From assembly GCA_021808425.1 (NCBI GenBank), contig JAKBBS010000066.1, positions 5,748 to 16,324 of the forward strand: a DNA stretch of 10,577 nucleotides, in the 5' to 3' direction. The notes beneath the pieces were generated by a model. That model ran no database searches. It saw only the letters and a program-made list of their open reading frames with translations, and had not been told where the DNA came from. Every line of letters begins with the position of its first letter. Position 1 is the first letter of the stretch. Below, piece by piece: positions 1 through 7,007 of this stretch. The DNA comes from Actinomycetes bacterium. GTDB lineage: Bacteria; Actinomycetota; Acidimicrobiia; Acidimicrobiales; Palsa-688. A program made the position numbers and the translations under genes.

Positions 1-2738
1 GATTGGGCGATCTCTCGGTTGGGCAACCCTTGTTCGGCCAAGCGCACGACGCGCAGCTCGCTGGGCGTGAGCGACTCAAGTCCTGTCAGTGCCAGCCGCC
101 GGGGGCGCGCTCCGGCTGCCAGGGCCTCGGTCCGCACTTGGGTCTCTAAGATCTCAGCGCCACAGCGGTAAGCCAGGTCTCCCGCGAACCGGAGTTTCTC
201 CCTCGCCTCGGGAAGGTGCCCCGTGCGGGCGAGCATGGACCCTAGGTCGAGTTGGGCCCGCGCCAACTCGAGAGTGGCCGGCGAGTCGGCGAGGATGTCG
301 ACGGCTTGCCTGAGCAGCTCGAGCCCTTCGTCTCTATCGGCAAGTAGACCGGCCGCCCGGAGGGCCATGCCGATACCTCTGGGGACGCCTGCCCGGCGGG
401 CCTCCTCCACCTCGGCGCGAACCAGCTGTCGGGCCTCGTCGCGATCCTGGCGGTCCACGAGCATGGCTAGGGGCGAGCGCCAAGGCACCGCGGTGGGGCT
501 GAATATAGCCGTAGCCCGGCAAAGCTCCCCGCAGCGGCGAAAGTCCGCGATGGCTTCAGGCACGCGTCCCTGCGCGACGCGGACACTTGCCCGAGCCTGG
601 AGGAAGACCGCCGCCGCGGCGGCCATAGTCGCTTCCGGGTCCAGCACTATGCCATCGACGGTTGCCGCCGCATCGGCGAGGCGCCCCTGCTCCAAGAACG
701 TAGTAGCCAAGTATGAGCTGATGAAGGGAAGGGTGAACCGCATGCGGTGCTGTTCTGCCAGCTCCATAGCGGCCCCAAGATCGGCCTCAGCAGCAGCGAG
801 CTGTCCACCACGTAAATGAGCCATGCCGCGGTGGGCGTTGCCAGTCACGAAGCCGAGCACGGACCCTCGGTTCTGGGCATCGGCGAGCACCTGGTCGGCC
901 AGCAGGCAGGCGCGGCCGAGTTGATCCACGAAGACGAACGCATACATGGCGTGGGTGACGGCCAACGATTCACAAGTCTCGGTGGCGAGGAACCGACCTC
1001 CGTCCAGTCCCCGCTCTACCAGGCTGATCACCCCTTGGACGCTCTCGGCGCCCTGGAGGGCAAGGGCCATGGCCAGGGTGAGCTGAAGGGCTCCAGCGGC
1101 GGGGGACTTGCCCTCGGCCAGGCGGCGTAGGCGTTCGAGCTCACCAGATGTCTTCGGCTCGGGTTGGTCGGTGATCGCCACGCCGAGCAGCATTGCCTCG
1201 AGTTGCAAGGCCATCTCGGGATAACTGTTCCCCAGGTCGCGGAGGCCCTTGCGCAGAAGAGCGGTTCCGCGCTGTAGCTCGCCTTGGTAGTGGTAGGCAT
1301 CGGCCAGGTCCCGGATGAGCCTTGCGCGGGCGATGGGGTCCGTGGTCCGAGACAGGGCATCGGAGAGGTGCGAAGCAGCCGCGGGATCGCGAGCCACGAG
1401 CTCAGCTCGACCCAGCTCGCCTAACACGAGCGGAGCCAGCTCGGCAGTCGGCGGCTCGTCGGTGGCGCGGCGCAGATACCGGGCCGCCTCCTGCGGGGCG
1501 CCCCGGGCGAGCGCCGCTCCGGCGGCGTCCCGCAGAGCGGAGACGGTCTCCGACGCTCCAGCGGGCTCGACGACGGTGAGGTGGGCGGCAACCGCCTCGG
1601 CGTCGGCACCGTCGCCGGCTAGAATAGCGGCAGCTCGTTTGTGCAGCCGGGACCGGACGGCCCAGGGCATGTCCTCTTCGACTGCTGCCCTCAGCAGAGG
1701 GTGGGTGAAGCGCAGCGGTCGACCCGGCATCAACACGTCAGCCGCCGCCAACCCGTCCGCCGCATCGGAGGCCACCTCAGTCGGCAGTTCGGCGAGTTGC
1801 GATACCAGGCGCAGCTCGGCCGATGGCCCGAGCATCGCCAAGGCTCGAGCCACCTCAGCCGCGGCGGGACCGAGCGGGGCAAGGCGGAGCAGTAGGTCGC
1901 GCGCCACCGCCGGGGGTGCCCTCCTGGTAATGCGCGCGCCTGTGGCAGCGGTCGGGTGTGCCCCGGCGAGGGCCAGTTCGCGGAGCACTTCGCGAAGTAC
2001 GAAGGGGTTGCCCGCTGTAGCAAGGTGGCAGGCAGTGCAGAACTCCGGGTCGGCCTCAGTTCCGAACACCGCTTCGACGAGGGCAGCCACCGATTCGACC
2101 CGGAGGGGCGTTGGCCGCACGACGGCGGTGGCGGCCCGGGAGAGGAGCCGAGTAGGGCGCCCATCGAAACTGTCCAACGGGGCTATCCGCGTCGCCGCAA
2201 CGACGGCCGCGCAGACGCCGTCCAGACGGTGCTGCAAGTAGGCGAGCCATTCGAGCGACGGCGTGTCAACCCACTGGGCGTCGTCTACTGCCAGCAGTAC
2301 CGGTGCGTGGGCAGCAAGGTCGGCAACCAGCCAGTGAAGGCCGTGAAGAGCGGCGAACGGTGCCGTCCCGGTCGGGCCAGGACTGGGCTCCAGGACCGGC
2401 AGAGCCAAGCGCGTAGCACCCCGGGCGAGGCGACGACGGGCACCTTCCCCCATCGCCGCGATCATCGGGCCGAAGAGCTGGCGCACCACCCCGAACCCGT
2501 GACCACGCTCGAGCTCGCTGCCTTGGGAAGCGTAGACCTGCATGCCGGCGTCTCGGGCTCGAGTGCAGGCGGCCCGGACCAGCGAAGTCTTGCCGATGCC
2601 TGGCGCACCTTCGATGAGCAGCAGTCCCCCTCGGCCCGCCTCGGCCGCCTCCAACAATTCTCCGATGACCATCAGCGCCTCGCCCCGGTCGAGGAGCAGG
2701 TCCCCTCCGGTGATCGGCTCGTCCCTCCGGCCCGTCAC
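1..2738 (-). CDS. LuxR-family ATP-binding transcriptional regulator (LAL type), C-terminus cut by window edge
   Basis: The frame is open without a stop from a GTG at 2738 to the left edge (912 complete codons). Seen: an N-terminal P-loop (GAPGIGKTS, residues ~44-52) and a Walker B-like strand (VLLAVDDAQW, ~147-156) form an AAA_16-type ATPase; a long alanine/leucine-rich helical region typical of TPR-like repeats follows; the last visible residues (LTPSELRVVRLAEQGLPNRE, ~890-909) are the start of a LuxR/GerE helix-turn-helix, which runs off the window. Family knowledge: such regulators of ~900-1000 aa couple ATP binding and ligand sensing to DNA binding by the C-terminal domain, so only ~40-50 residues should be missing. 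The GTG start is favoured because Walker A then lies at its usual distance from the N-terminus and a -10-like TAGCGT sits 7 nt upstream, as in a leaderless transcript. The frame stays open further upstream, so a longer N-terminus is possible. It diverges from the methyltransferase remnant and peroxidase gene; regulation of those is only a guess. Confidence 0.93.
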   Translation of the reverse strand, partial: MTGRRDEPITGGDLLLDRGEALMVIGELLEAAEAGRGGLLLIEGAPGIGKTSLVRAACTRARDAGMQVYASQGSELERGHGFGVVRQLFGPMIAAMGEGARRRLARGATRLALPVLEPSPGPTGTAPFAALHGLHWLVADLAAHAPVLLAVDDAQWVDTPSLEWLAYLQHRLDGVCAAVVAATRIAPLDSFDGRPTRLLSRAATAVVRPTPLRVESVAALVEAVFGTEADPEFCTACHLATAGNPFVLREVLRELALAGAHPTAATGARITRRAPPAVARDLLLRLAPLGPAAAEVARALAMLGPSAELRLVSQLAELPTEVASDAADGLAAADVLMPGRPLRFTHPLLRAAVEEDMPWAVRSRLHKRAAAILAGDGADAEAVAAHLTVVEPAGASETVSALRDAAGAALARGAPQEAARYLRRATDEPPTAELAPLVLGELGRAELVARDPAAASHLSDALSRTTDPIARARLIRDLADAYHYQGELQRGTALLRKGLRDLGNSYPEMALQLEAMLLGVAITDQPEPKTSGELERLRRLAEGKSPAAGALQLTLAMALALQGAESVQGVISLVERGLDGGRFLATETCESLAVTHAMYAFVFVDQLGRACLLADQVLADAQNRGSVLGFVTGNAHRGMAHLRGGQLAAAEADLGAAMELAEQHRMRFTLPFISSYLATTFLEQGRLADAAATVDGIVLDPEATMAAAAAVFLQARASVRVAQGRVPEAIADFRRCGELCRATAIFSPTAVPWRSPLAMLVDRQDRDEARQLVRAEVEEARRAGVPRGIGMALRAAGLLADRDEGLELLRQAVDILADSPATLELARAQLDLGSMLARTGHLPEAREKLRFAGDLAYRCGAEILETQVRTEALAAGARPRRLALTGLESLTPSELRVVRLAEQGLPNREIAQ

Positions 2739-2745
2739 GCCTGCA

Positions 2746-2751
2746 ACGCTA
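2746..2751 (-). promoter_or_regulatory. Candidate -10 element for the LuxR-family gene (leaderless)
   Basis: On the minus strand TAGCGT fits the actinobacterial TANNNT pattern and is followed by exactly 7 nt (TGCAGGC) and then the GTG at 2738, so transcription would begin at or next to the start codon. No Shine-Dalgarno sequence and no convincing -35 box are visible. The rest of 2739-2893 shows no gene. Confidence 0.4.
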
Positions 2752-2893
2752 CATCCGCAGGCCAGGTCGCCTAGTCCGTTTTCCGCCCTCGGGGTTCCAA
2801 AGTTCCGACCCCTCGGCCGATGCGCGCCTCCCGGTCCCAGGTCACAGTCAACTTCTAGGCAAAGACTCCAAAGTGAGTAAGGAGAGCACCTTT

Positions 2894-3069
2894 ATGAAGA
2901 CCATCCCACAGCAGGTGTCGGTGGACCACGACAGCGAACGCTATGTGCGAGAGTGGCTGTGCGCCCAGGCCGCGGGGGCTTCGTCGGCTACGACCCCGAC
3001 AGCGCTCGGTCCTCGTTCCGTCGCGCTGCGGAGACCCCCTTCCACCTCGTCTACGAGGCACGGCCGTGA
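2894..3069 (+). pseudogene. Remnant of a winged-helix class I SAM methyltransferase (internal deletion plus frameshift)
   Basis: An ATG at 2894 follows a good Shine-Dalgarno (AAGGAG, 2879-2884, 9 nt spacing) and begins MKTIPQQVSVDHD. Frame 2 then reads SERYVREWLCAQAAG; from the G run at 2974-2978 the sensible reading moves to frame 1, GGFVGYDPDSAR, then SSFRRAAETPFHLVYEARP and a TGA at 3067-3069. The shift equals one missing G in a five-G run, and G/C-ending codons and aromatic residues stay protein-like across it. From memory of the family, RYVREWL-AQAA-GYV-YDP is the N-terminal winged helix and FRRAAETPF-LV-EARP the C-terminal end of Rv2258c-like methyltransferases of about 350 aa. If so, nearly the whole Rossmann domain has been lost, with a junction near 3007-3016, and the N-terminus is shortened too. 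Alternatives are a real 58-aa gene with a programmed frameshift, or a base-calling error in the G run on top of the deletion. Confidence 0.6.
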
Positions 3070-3163
3070 CGTTCGGCCGCGTCGGCAGCGGGTTCCTGAG
3101 ACGGCTTTGTGCGCCGCCCACCGGATTGCCGTTCGGTGAGGGATCTCTCCGGGCGGTCGGGCA

Positions 3164-4933
3164 ATGACCGTTGAGGAACCAGGAACTGGCTCAACACGCC
3201 GGGACTTTTTGAAAGGCGCCGGCCTTGCCGGACTCGGAGTGATAGCCGGGTCGGCAAGCACTGGTGTCAGCGCAGCCGTGGCGACAGTGCTCGTCGATGT
3301 ACCGGCATCGTCAGCCGACGCATACGCGCATAGCGGTGGTGTGCCTGCCTCGAGCCTCAACTTCGGGCGCATTTTCCCTAACCTGCCGCCGTTCGCTGAG
3401 GCGAGCGACAAGGTTCGTGAAGCGCTTATGGCGGTAGGCATGCAGGGCGGCGTCCTCGACGCCCGTGACGACTTGGCGGCTGGACCGACGGCGCTGATTG
3501 TCGATCCGACCGTCAATGGCAATCCCACCTCCGCAAACCCGTATGGGACCAACCCCGATAATCCAACGATGACCGCAGGGTCGACTTTCGTGGGACAATT
3601 TACCGATCACGACATCACGTTCGATCAGACCTCGCAGCTGGGTGTGCCCCAGAATCCGCTGACTTCGCCCAACACGCGGACCCCTGCCCTCGACCTCGAT
3701 TCGGTGTTCGGCGGCGGCCCAGCGATCCGTCCTGACCTCTACGTGCAAAACCCGGATGGTTCGGTGGGACCGAAGCTGAAGATCGGCACCGGCGGCGTCC
3801 ACGAGGACGTCCCGCGCACGCCCAACGCAGATGGTAGCTACAGCGCGCTATTGGGCGACCCGCGCGACGACGAGAACCTGGTAATAGCGGGACTGCACTG
3901 CGCGCACATCCTCTTTTACAACCGGGTCCTGGACGAACTCGACGATCATGACTGGCGTGGGTTTCCCGTTGCCCGAGAAGGCGAAGGCACGCGCTACGCG
4001 GCGTTCCTCCGTGCCCGGCAGGTCACCCAGTGGCACTACCAATGGCTGCTGGTTAACGAGCACCTACCGCAGATCGCCGGCCAAGCCATGGTCAACGACG
4101 TACTCACGCACGGCAACCGCTTCTACAACCCTCCGCGAGGAGACGCGTTCATGCCGATCGAGTTCGGCGGCGCCGCATACCGGTTCGGTCACAGCATGGT
4201 CAGACCCTCCTATCGAGCCAACTTTTCGAGCGGCACGGGCGACAGCACCAGCCCTACCAAGGACCCATTTTTCGGGCTCGTGTTCGACCCTTCGATCCCA
4301 GCCTCGCAGTTCAGCGCGCCTCCGAGCTTCGATCGTGACGACCTCCTAGGCGGCTACCCGGCGCCACGCAGGTACATCGGCTGGCAGACCTTCTTCGACT
4401 TCGGTGACGGCCAGGTCAAGAACAACAAGAAGATCGACACCACCATCTCGAGTGTCCTCTTCACGCTGCCTGTGCCGGCGATCGCGCCGCACACTCAAAC
4501 GAGCCCCACCGTTCTGCCACAACGGAATTTGCTCCGCCAGCTGACCTGGTCGCTTCCCTCCGGGCAGGACGCCGCCCGCGCCATGGGGATCACTCCACTC
4601 ACCGGGACACCTCTGGCTGACCTCGGGCAGGTGTACACGCCCTTCGCCACCAGTACCCCCCTTTGGTACTACGTCCTGGCGGAGGCGAAAGCGACGACCG
4701 GCGGCCTTACGCTCGGTCCCGTGGGCGGACGGATCGTAGTCGAGACGCTCATCGGCCTTCTGCGCGCTGACCGCGACAGCTACCTTCGCAACAATCCGAG
4801 GTTCCAGCCCTTTCTCGGCAGTGACCTCAAGCTCGGGTCCAATCCGAACCCAAACATCACCGGCAACCGCGCCTACACCCGCGCCCACTTTCTCTACTAT
4901 GCAAACGTCGTAAACCCCGGCACCTACCGCTGA
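3164..4933 (+). CDS. Tat-exported animal-type haem peroxidase (An_peroxidase family)
   Basis: A 589-aa protein. Residues 10-17 (STRRDFLK) are a near-consensus twin-arginine motif, followed by a hydrophobic glycine/alanine-rich segment to ~45, so export of the folded, cofactor-loaded enzyme by the Tat pathway is expected. The animal haem peroxidase signatures appear in order: Q145-FTD-H149-D150 (distal His, equivalent to myeloperoxidase Gln91/His95/Asp96), GDPRDDEN at 231-238 (R234 and E237 match the distal Arg and the haem-ester Glu), LHCAHILFYNRVLDEL helix (244-259), and YRFGHSMVRP at 339-348 with proximal H343. Residues 464-474 (LPSGQDAARAM) are typical of the bacterial branch. The enzyme probably oxidises a substrate with H2O2 outside the membrane; the substrate cannot be read from sequence. 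The start is chosen for the intact Tat n-region; the nearest purine-rich stretch (GAGGGA, ~3138-3143) is far away, so the ribosome binding site is weak. It lies 94 bp after the methyltransferase remnant with no clear partner gene. Confidence 0.93.
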   Translation: MTVEEPGTGSTRRDFLKGAGLAGLGVIAGSASTGVSAAVATVLVDVPASSADAYAHSGGVPASSLNFGRIFPNLPPFAEASDKVREALMAVGMQGGVLDARDDLAAGPTALIVDPTVNGNPTSANPYGTNPDNPTMTAGSTFVGQFTDHDITFDQTSQLGVPQNPLTSPNTRTPALDLDSVFGGGPAIRPDLYVQNPDGSVGPKLKIGTGGVHEDVPRTPNADGSYSALLGDPRDDENLVIAGLHCAHILFYNRVLDELDDHDWRGFPVAREGEGTRYAAFLRARQVTQWHYQWLLVNEHLPQIAGQAMVNDVLTHGNRFYNPPRGDAFMPIEFGGAAYRFGHSMVRPSYRANFSSGTGDSTSPTKDPFFGLVFDPSIPASQFSAPPSFDRDDLLGGYPAPRRYIGWQTFFDFGDGQVKNNKKIDTTISSVLFTLPVPAIAPHTQTSPTVLPQRNLLRQLTWSLPSGQDAARAMGITPLTGTPLADLGQVYTPFATSTPLWYYVLAEAKATTGGLTLGPVGGRIVVETLIGLLRADRDSYLRNNPRFQPFLGSDLKLGSNPNPNITGNRAYTRAHFLYYANVVNPGTYR

Positions 4934-5221
4934 TGCTCCTCAGGTCCGCCTTGCTGCTGGTCGAGGGCCTGACTCTTGCCGGGTCCGCGGCTCAGCCCAC
5001 AAATCGGTGCGAAAAGTCGCAGTCCCACGCACGGGAACTGGCATTTCGTGACAACCTGCACAAGAGCGTCGAAAAAGCAGCTGTTTTGGTCAGTCTTGCA
5101 GCGCCCAGTCGCGATCCTGGCCAAAATTGACGGTCTTTAGCCGTCCTGAGCTCCGCGACGGGTGGTTTTGGTCGCGATTACGGTTGCAGCCGAGCTTTGA
5201 GCCGTACGTTGTTGGGCCGAC
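4934..5221. other. Intergenic region without a recognisable gene
   Basis: This separates the convergent peroxidase and bioY genes. Small open frames exist on both strands, but their translations show no domain-like composition and none has a good ribosome binding site. A weak 5-bp stem (GACGG...CCGTC, about 5128-5144) has no T-run. It is less GC-rich than its surroundings in places (AAAA and TTTTGG runs), which suits an untranslated transcript-end region. No tRNA or riboswitch was recognised. Confidence 0.5.
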
Positions 5222-5806
5222 CTACTCGCCGGAAGTCAGCCGCCACGCCGACGGCAGCACAATGGCCGCAATGGCAGCTTTGATGGCGTCGCCGACGAGG
5301 AACGGAGTGAGCCCCAAGGCGATCGCCTTGCCGGCGCCGACGCGGAGGTCGACGGCTAGCCATCCGACGCCGATCGCGTACATGACTATCTCGGCGGCGA
5401 TCATCGCCGGGATCGAGCGGAACACGGATCTGTCGGCCCTTCGCTCCGCCAGGTAGCCGCACATCGCCGCCGCAAACACGAAACCCACGATGTAGCCGAA
5501 CGAAGCGCCTACGTATCCCGAGGCGTGGCCGGCGAACCACGGGACGCCGAGCACGCCGGCGGCAGCGTAGAGACTGAGGGCCACAGCCGCGCGTCTCAGG
5601 CCAAGTGCCGTCCCGCACAGAAGGACGGCGAGGGTCTGACCGGTAATCGGTACAGGGGTGAAAGTGAGGTGGATCGACACCTGGGCCATCAAACCGACGA
5701 GACCAGCGGAGCCCGCCACCAGGGCGATGTCTCGGGTAAGCGACTGGGGGATCAGGTCCGCCAAGACGGCCGGGGCGGGGCGTCGGATTGTCACTGCGTT
5801 GCTCAA
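5222..5806 (-). CDS. bioY: BioY-family biotin transporter S-component
   Basis: A 194-aa integral membrane protein. After ~28 residues it consists of about six hydrophobic segments with the BioY hallmarks: FTPVPITGQTLAVLL (49-63), a glycine-rich YVGASFGYIVGF stretch (98-109), AEIVMYAIGVGWLA (138-151) and PFLVGDAIKAAIAA (168-181). BioY captures biotin; it works with the ECF energising module (BioM/BioN or shared EcfAT) or, in some bacteria, alone. No bioM or bioN is visible in the window, so it is solitary or uses a shared module encoded elsewhere. The start is TTG at 5806 because GAGGAG lies 4 nt upstream; a GTG four codons further in would be too far from that site. It is transcribed divergently from the DUF6314-like gene across a 154-bp region. 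No BioQ- or BirA-type operator was recognised there. Confidence 0.93.
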   Translation of the reverse strand: MSNAVTIRRPAPAVLADLIPQSLTRDIALVAGSAGLVGLMAQVSIHLTFTPVPITGQTLAVLLCGTALGLRRAAVALSLYAAAGVLGVPWFAGHASGYVGASFGYIVGFVFAAAMCGYLAERRADRSVFRSIPAMIAAEIVMYAIGVGWLAVDLRVGAGKAIALGLTPFLVGDAIKAAIAAIVLPSAWRLTSGE

Positions 5807-5947
5807 GTGGCTCCTCGCGGCTCTCGTGGACCCGGGATTGCTCGGGGACCGGAAGACCGGGAGCGTAACGGGCGGCCGTCACGTGGTGCCAATCCGCTCG
5901 CTCCTAGGTGCCTACGAGATCCCCGTCGTGTGGGCCGCACCGGCAGG

Positions 5948-5953
5948 CAGAAT
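5948..5953 (+). promoter_or_regulatory. Candidate -10 element for the DUF6314-like gene (leaderless)
   Basis: CAGAAT is a near match to TANNNT and is followed by 7 nt (GTAGGGC) and then the GTG at 5961, the same geometry as upstream of the LuxR-family gene. No separate Shine-Dalgarno is evident and no -35 box stands out. Confidence 0.35.
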
Positions 5954-5960
5954 GTAGGGC

Positions 5961-6500
5961 GTGGAGGTTGTCGACACCTACGGTTACCTGCTGGGCGTGT
6001 GGAACGTCGAGCGGATGATCGAGGACTATCGCTGCGGCGAGTCGGGGGTCTTCGCCGGGTCTGTCGCTGTCTGTCAGCTCGACAGTCAACTGAGCCTGAT
6101 ACCGGGGGCCGAGGCCGCACCGCCCCCAAGGCGTCAGGCTGCCACCTATCACGAGACTGGCACCCTTCGATGGTCGGGGACGGAACTTGCTTGCGCACGT
6201 CGCCTGCTCCTGGCCGACATCAGGGAGGGCCGGGCGGCGCTGCGTTTTGCGGACGGCAGGCACTTCGTCGATCTCGACCTTCGCACAGGTGGGTGCGAGG
6301 TGCGACACGACTGCGGTGACGACGGCTACCTCATCAAGTTCCTGGTGCAGTCTGCGGACTCCTACGAGGAACACTGGGAAGTGAAGGGGCCGGGCAAGGA
6401 CTATCGCGCCGACGGGATATACAGGCGCGATGGAGGTGAGATGGTCCGCGGATCCGGGTTGCGTTTGGCATCGGAGACGCTCATCAACGTGCCAGTTTGA
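5961..6500 (+). CDS. DUF6314-like protein of unknown function
   Basis: A 179-aa soluble protein with no signal peptide or membrane segment. The order of motifs fits the actinobacterial DUF6314 family as I remember it: YLLGVWNVER near the N-terminus (8-17), a middle GTLRW (67-71), then FADGRHFVDLDLRTG (95-109), a cysteine/histidine stretch (CEVRHDC, 111-117), and HWEVKGPGKDY (137-147). The alternating strand-like pattern suggests a small beta-barrel or lipocalin-like fold; this is inference. No enzymatic residues can be assigned. The start is GTG 5961, supported by the upstream -10-like hexamer; no earlier in-frame start is convincing. It stands alone, divergent from bioY, and ends 40 bp before the tRNA gene. 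Confidence 0.75.
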   Translation: MEVVDTYGYLLGVWNVERMIEDYRCGESGVFAGSVAVCQLDSQLSLIPGAEAAPPPRRQAATYHETGTLRWSGTELACARRLLLADIREGRAALRFADGRHFVDLDLRTGGCEVRHDCGDDGYLIKFLVQSADSYEEHWEVKGPGKDYRADGIYRRDGGEMVRGSGLRLASETLINVPV

Positions 6501-6524
6501 AGGGTCGTCGCTCGCAAAGTGCGA

Positions 6525-6530
6525 TAGCGT
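6525..6530 (+). promoter_or_regulatory. Candidate -10 element of the tRNA-Thr promoter
   Basis: TAGCGT lies 10 nt upstream of the tRNA 5' end, a plausible distance for a short precursor leader, and is identical to the proposed -10 of the LuxR-family gene. A TTGAAG at 6497-6502 is 22 nt upstream, too far for a standard -35. Confidence 0.3.
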
Positions 6531-6540
6531 CGTGCGTCCC

Positions 6541-6614
6541 GCCCGAGTAGCTCAGTTGGTCAGAGCAGGCGCCTTGTAAGCGTCAGGTCATCGGTTCGAA
6601 TCCGATCTCGGGCT
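6541..6614 (+). tRNA. tRNA-Thr (anticodon TGT)
   Basis: A complete cloverleaf can be folded: acceptor GCCCGAG (6541-6547) with CTCGGGC (6607-6613); D-arm GCTC...GAGC; anticodon stem GGCGC/GCGTC (6568-6572, 6580-6584, one G-T pair) closing the loop CTTGTAA (6573-6579) with anticodon TGT at 6575-6577, reading ACA; T-arm ATCGG TTCGAAT CCGAT. The next base is T (discriminator) and CCA is not encoded. The 3' half from the anticodon loop onward is duplicated at 10170-10206, so this gene has served as an integration site and its present 3' half was probably supplied by the integrated element. Confidence 0.95.
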
Positions 6615-6615
6615 C
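6579..6615 (+). repeat. attL: tRNA-side copy of the 37-bp attachment repeat
   Basis: It runs from the last base of the anticodon loop to one base past the discriminator of tRNA-Thr and is identical to 10170-10206. Similarity extends 6 bp further left (6573-6578 versus 10164-10169) with one mismatch at tRNA position 37 (A here, T in the other copy), giving 42/43 matches. Confidence 0.92.
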
Positions 6616-6645
6616 TCGTCTCGTGTCGGCGGCCCGCCTGGAACT

Positions 6646-6669
6646 TGGTCTCGATTCTGGTCTCACTTT
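6646..6669 (+). repeat. Tandem 12-bp repeats near the left end, probable integrase arm sites
   Basis: TGGTCTCGATTC and TGGTCTCACTTT lie back to back. The same 12-bp spacing and consensus occur near the other end (10047-10070). Paired short direct repeats inside both attachment sites are what arm-binding sites of tyrosine integrases look like; the binding role is inference. Confidence 0.6.
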
Positions 6670-6685
6670 GCGCACGGCCACGGCC

Positions 6686-6930
6686 TCAGGACCCTGGTTC
6701 GACACGCCCGAAGAGGGCCGACTCGATGCGGGCCGCGGCCACCGAGCGGCGGTCCGCGAGGATGTGGCTGTAACGGGCCGTCAGGGCGATCTGGGAGTGG
6801 CCGAGGACCTGGCCCGCGGTCCAGAGGTCGAGGTCCGAGGCGAGCATCATGGTGGCCGCCAAGTGGCGTAGGTCGTGGAGTCGCTTTTCCTGGACGCCTG
6901 CTCGCACGCAAAGGCTCCCGTATGACCAAC
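6686..6930 (-). pseudogene. Tyrosine recombinase (integrase), C-terminal catalytic fragment
   Basis: Read on the minus strand, the fragment holds the C-terminal catalytic boxes of a phage/ICE-type integrase: LHDLRH (Arg with its preceding His), LGHSQ (second His) and ARYSHIL with the nucleophilic Tyr, then a short tail ending at a stop at 6686. The first catalytic Arg and the SAM-like and arm-binding domains that should precede it (roughly 250-300 residues) are absent. Upstream of about 6930 the sequence stops looking like an integrase and runs into the promoter and start of the neighbouring small gene, though the frame itself stays open to 7060. It lies directly beside attL, the usual place for the integrase of a tRNA-integrated element. 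It is therefore probably non-functional, unless complemented. Confidence 0.85.
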
Positions 6931-6994
6931 GTCCATCGAGACACGCTCCCCGCCAGACCAGAAGGCATTCCGAGGGAGCGTCACAGGTCGGCGG

Positions 6995-7000
6995 TATCCT
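6995..7000 (+). promoter_or_regulatory. Candidate -10 element of module 1 (leaderless)
   Basis: TATCCT fits TANNNT and is followed by 7 nt (GGTGGTG) and the ATG at 7008, the same spacing as in the two other proposed leaderless promoters of this window. No usable Shine-Dalgarno precedes this ATG, which favours leaderless initiation. No -35 match is visible. Confidence 0.45.
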
Positions 7001-7007
7001 GGTGGTG

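Noticed and set aside
1315..2241. A 308-aa plus-strand open frame, and other plus-strand frames between 223 and 2774
   Set aside because: They are antisense shadows of the LuxR-family gene: rich in Ser, Arg and Ala with no domain, while the minus-strand frame carries Walker A, Walker B and HTH motifs across the whole stretch.
4924..5130. Small overlapping open frames on both strands after the peroxidase gene
   Set aside because: No ribosome binding site, no protein-like motif, and each overlaps an equally poor frame on the other strand.
5128..5144. Stem GACGG/CCGTC as a terminator
   Set aside because: Only 5 bp and no T-run; too weak to call.
5178..5882. A 234-aa minus-strand frame covering bioY
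   Set aside because: Its translation is arginine/proline-rich shadow sequence; the bioY frame has clear transmembrane segments and family motifs.
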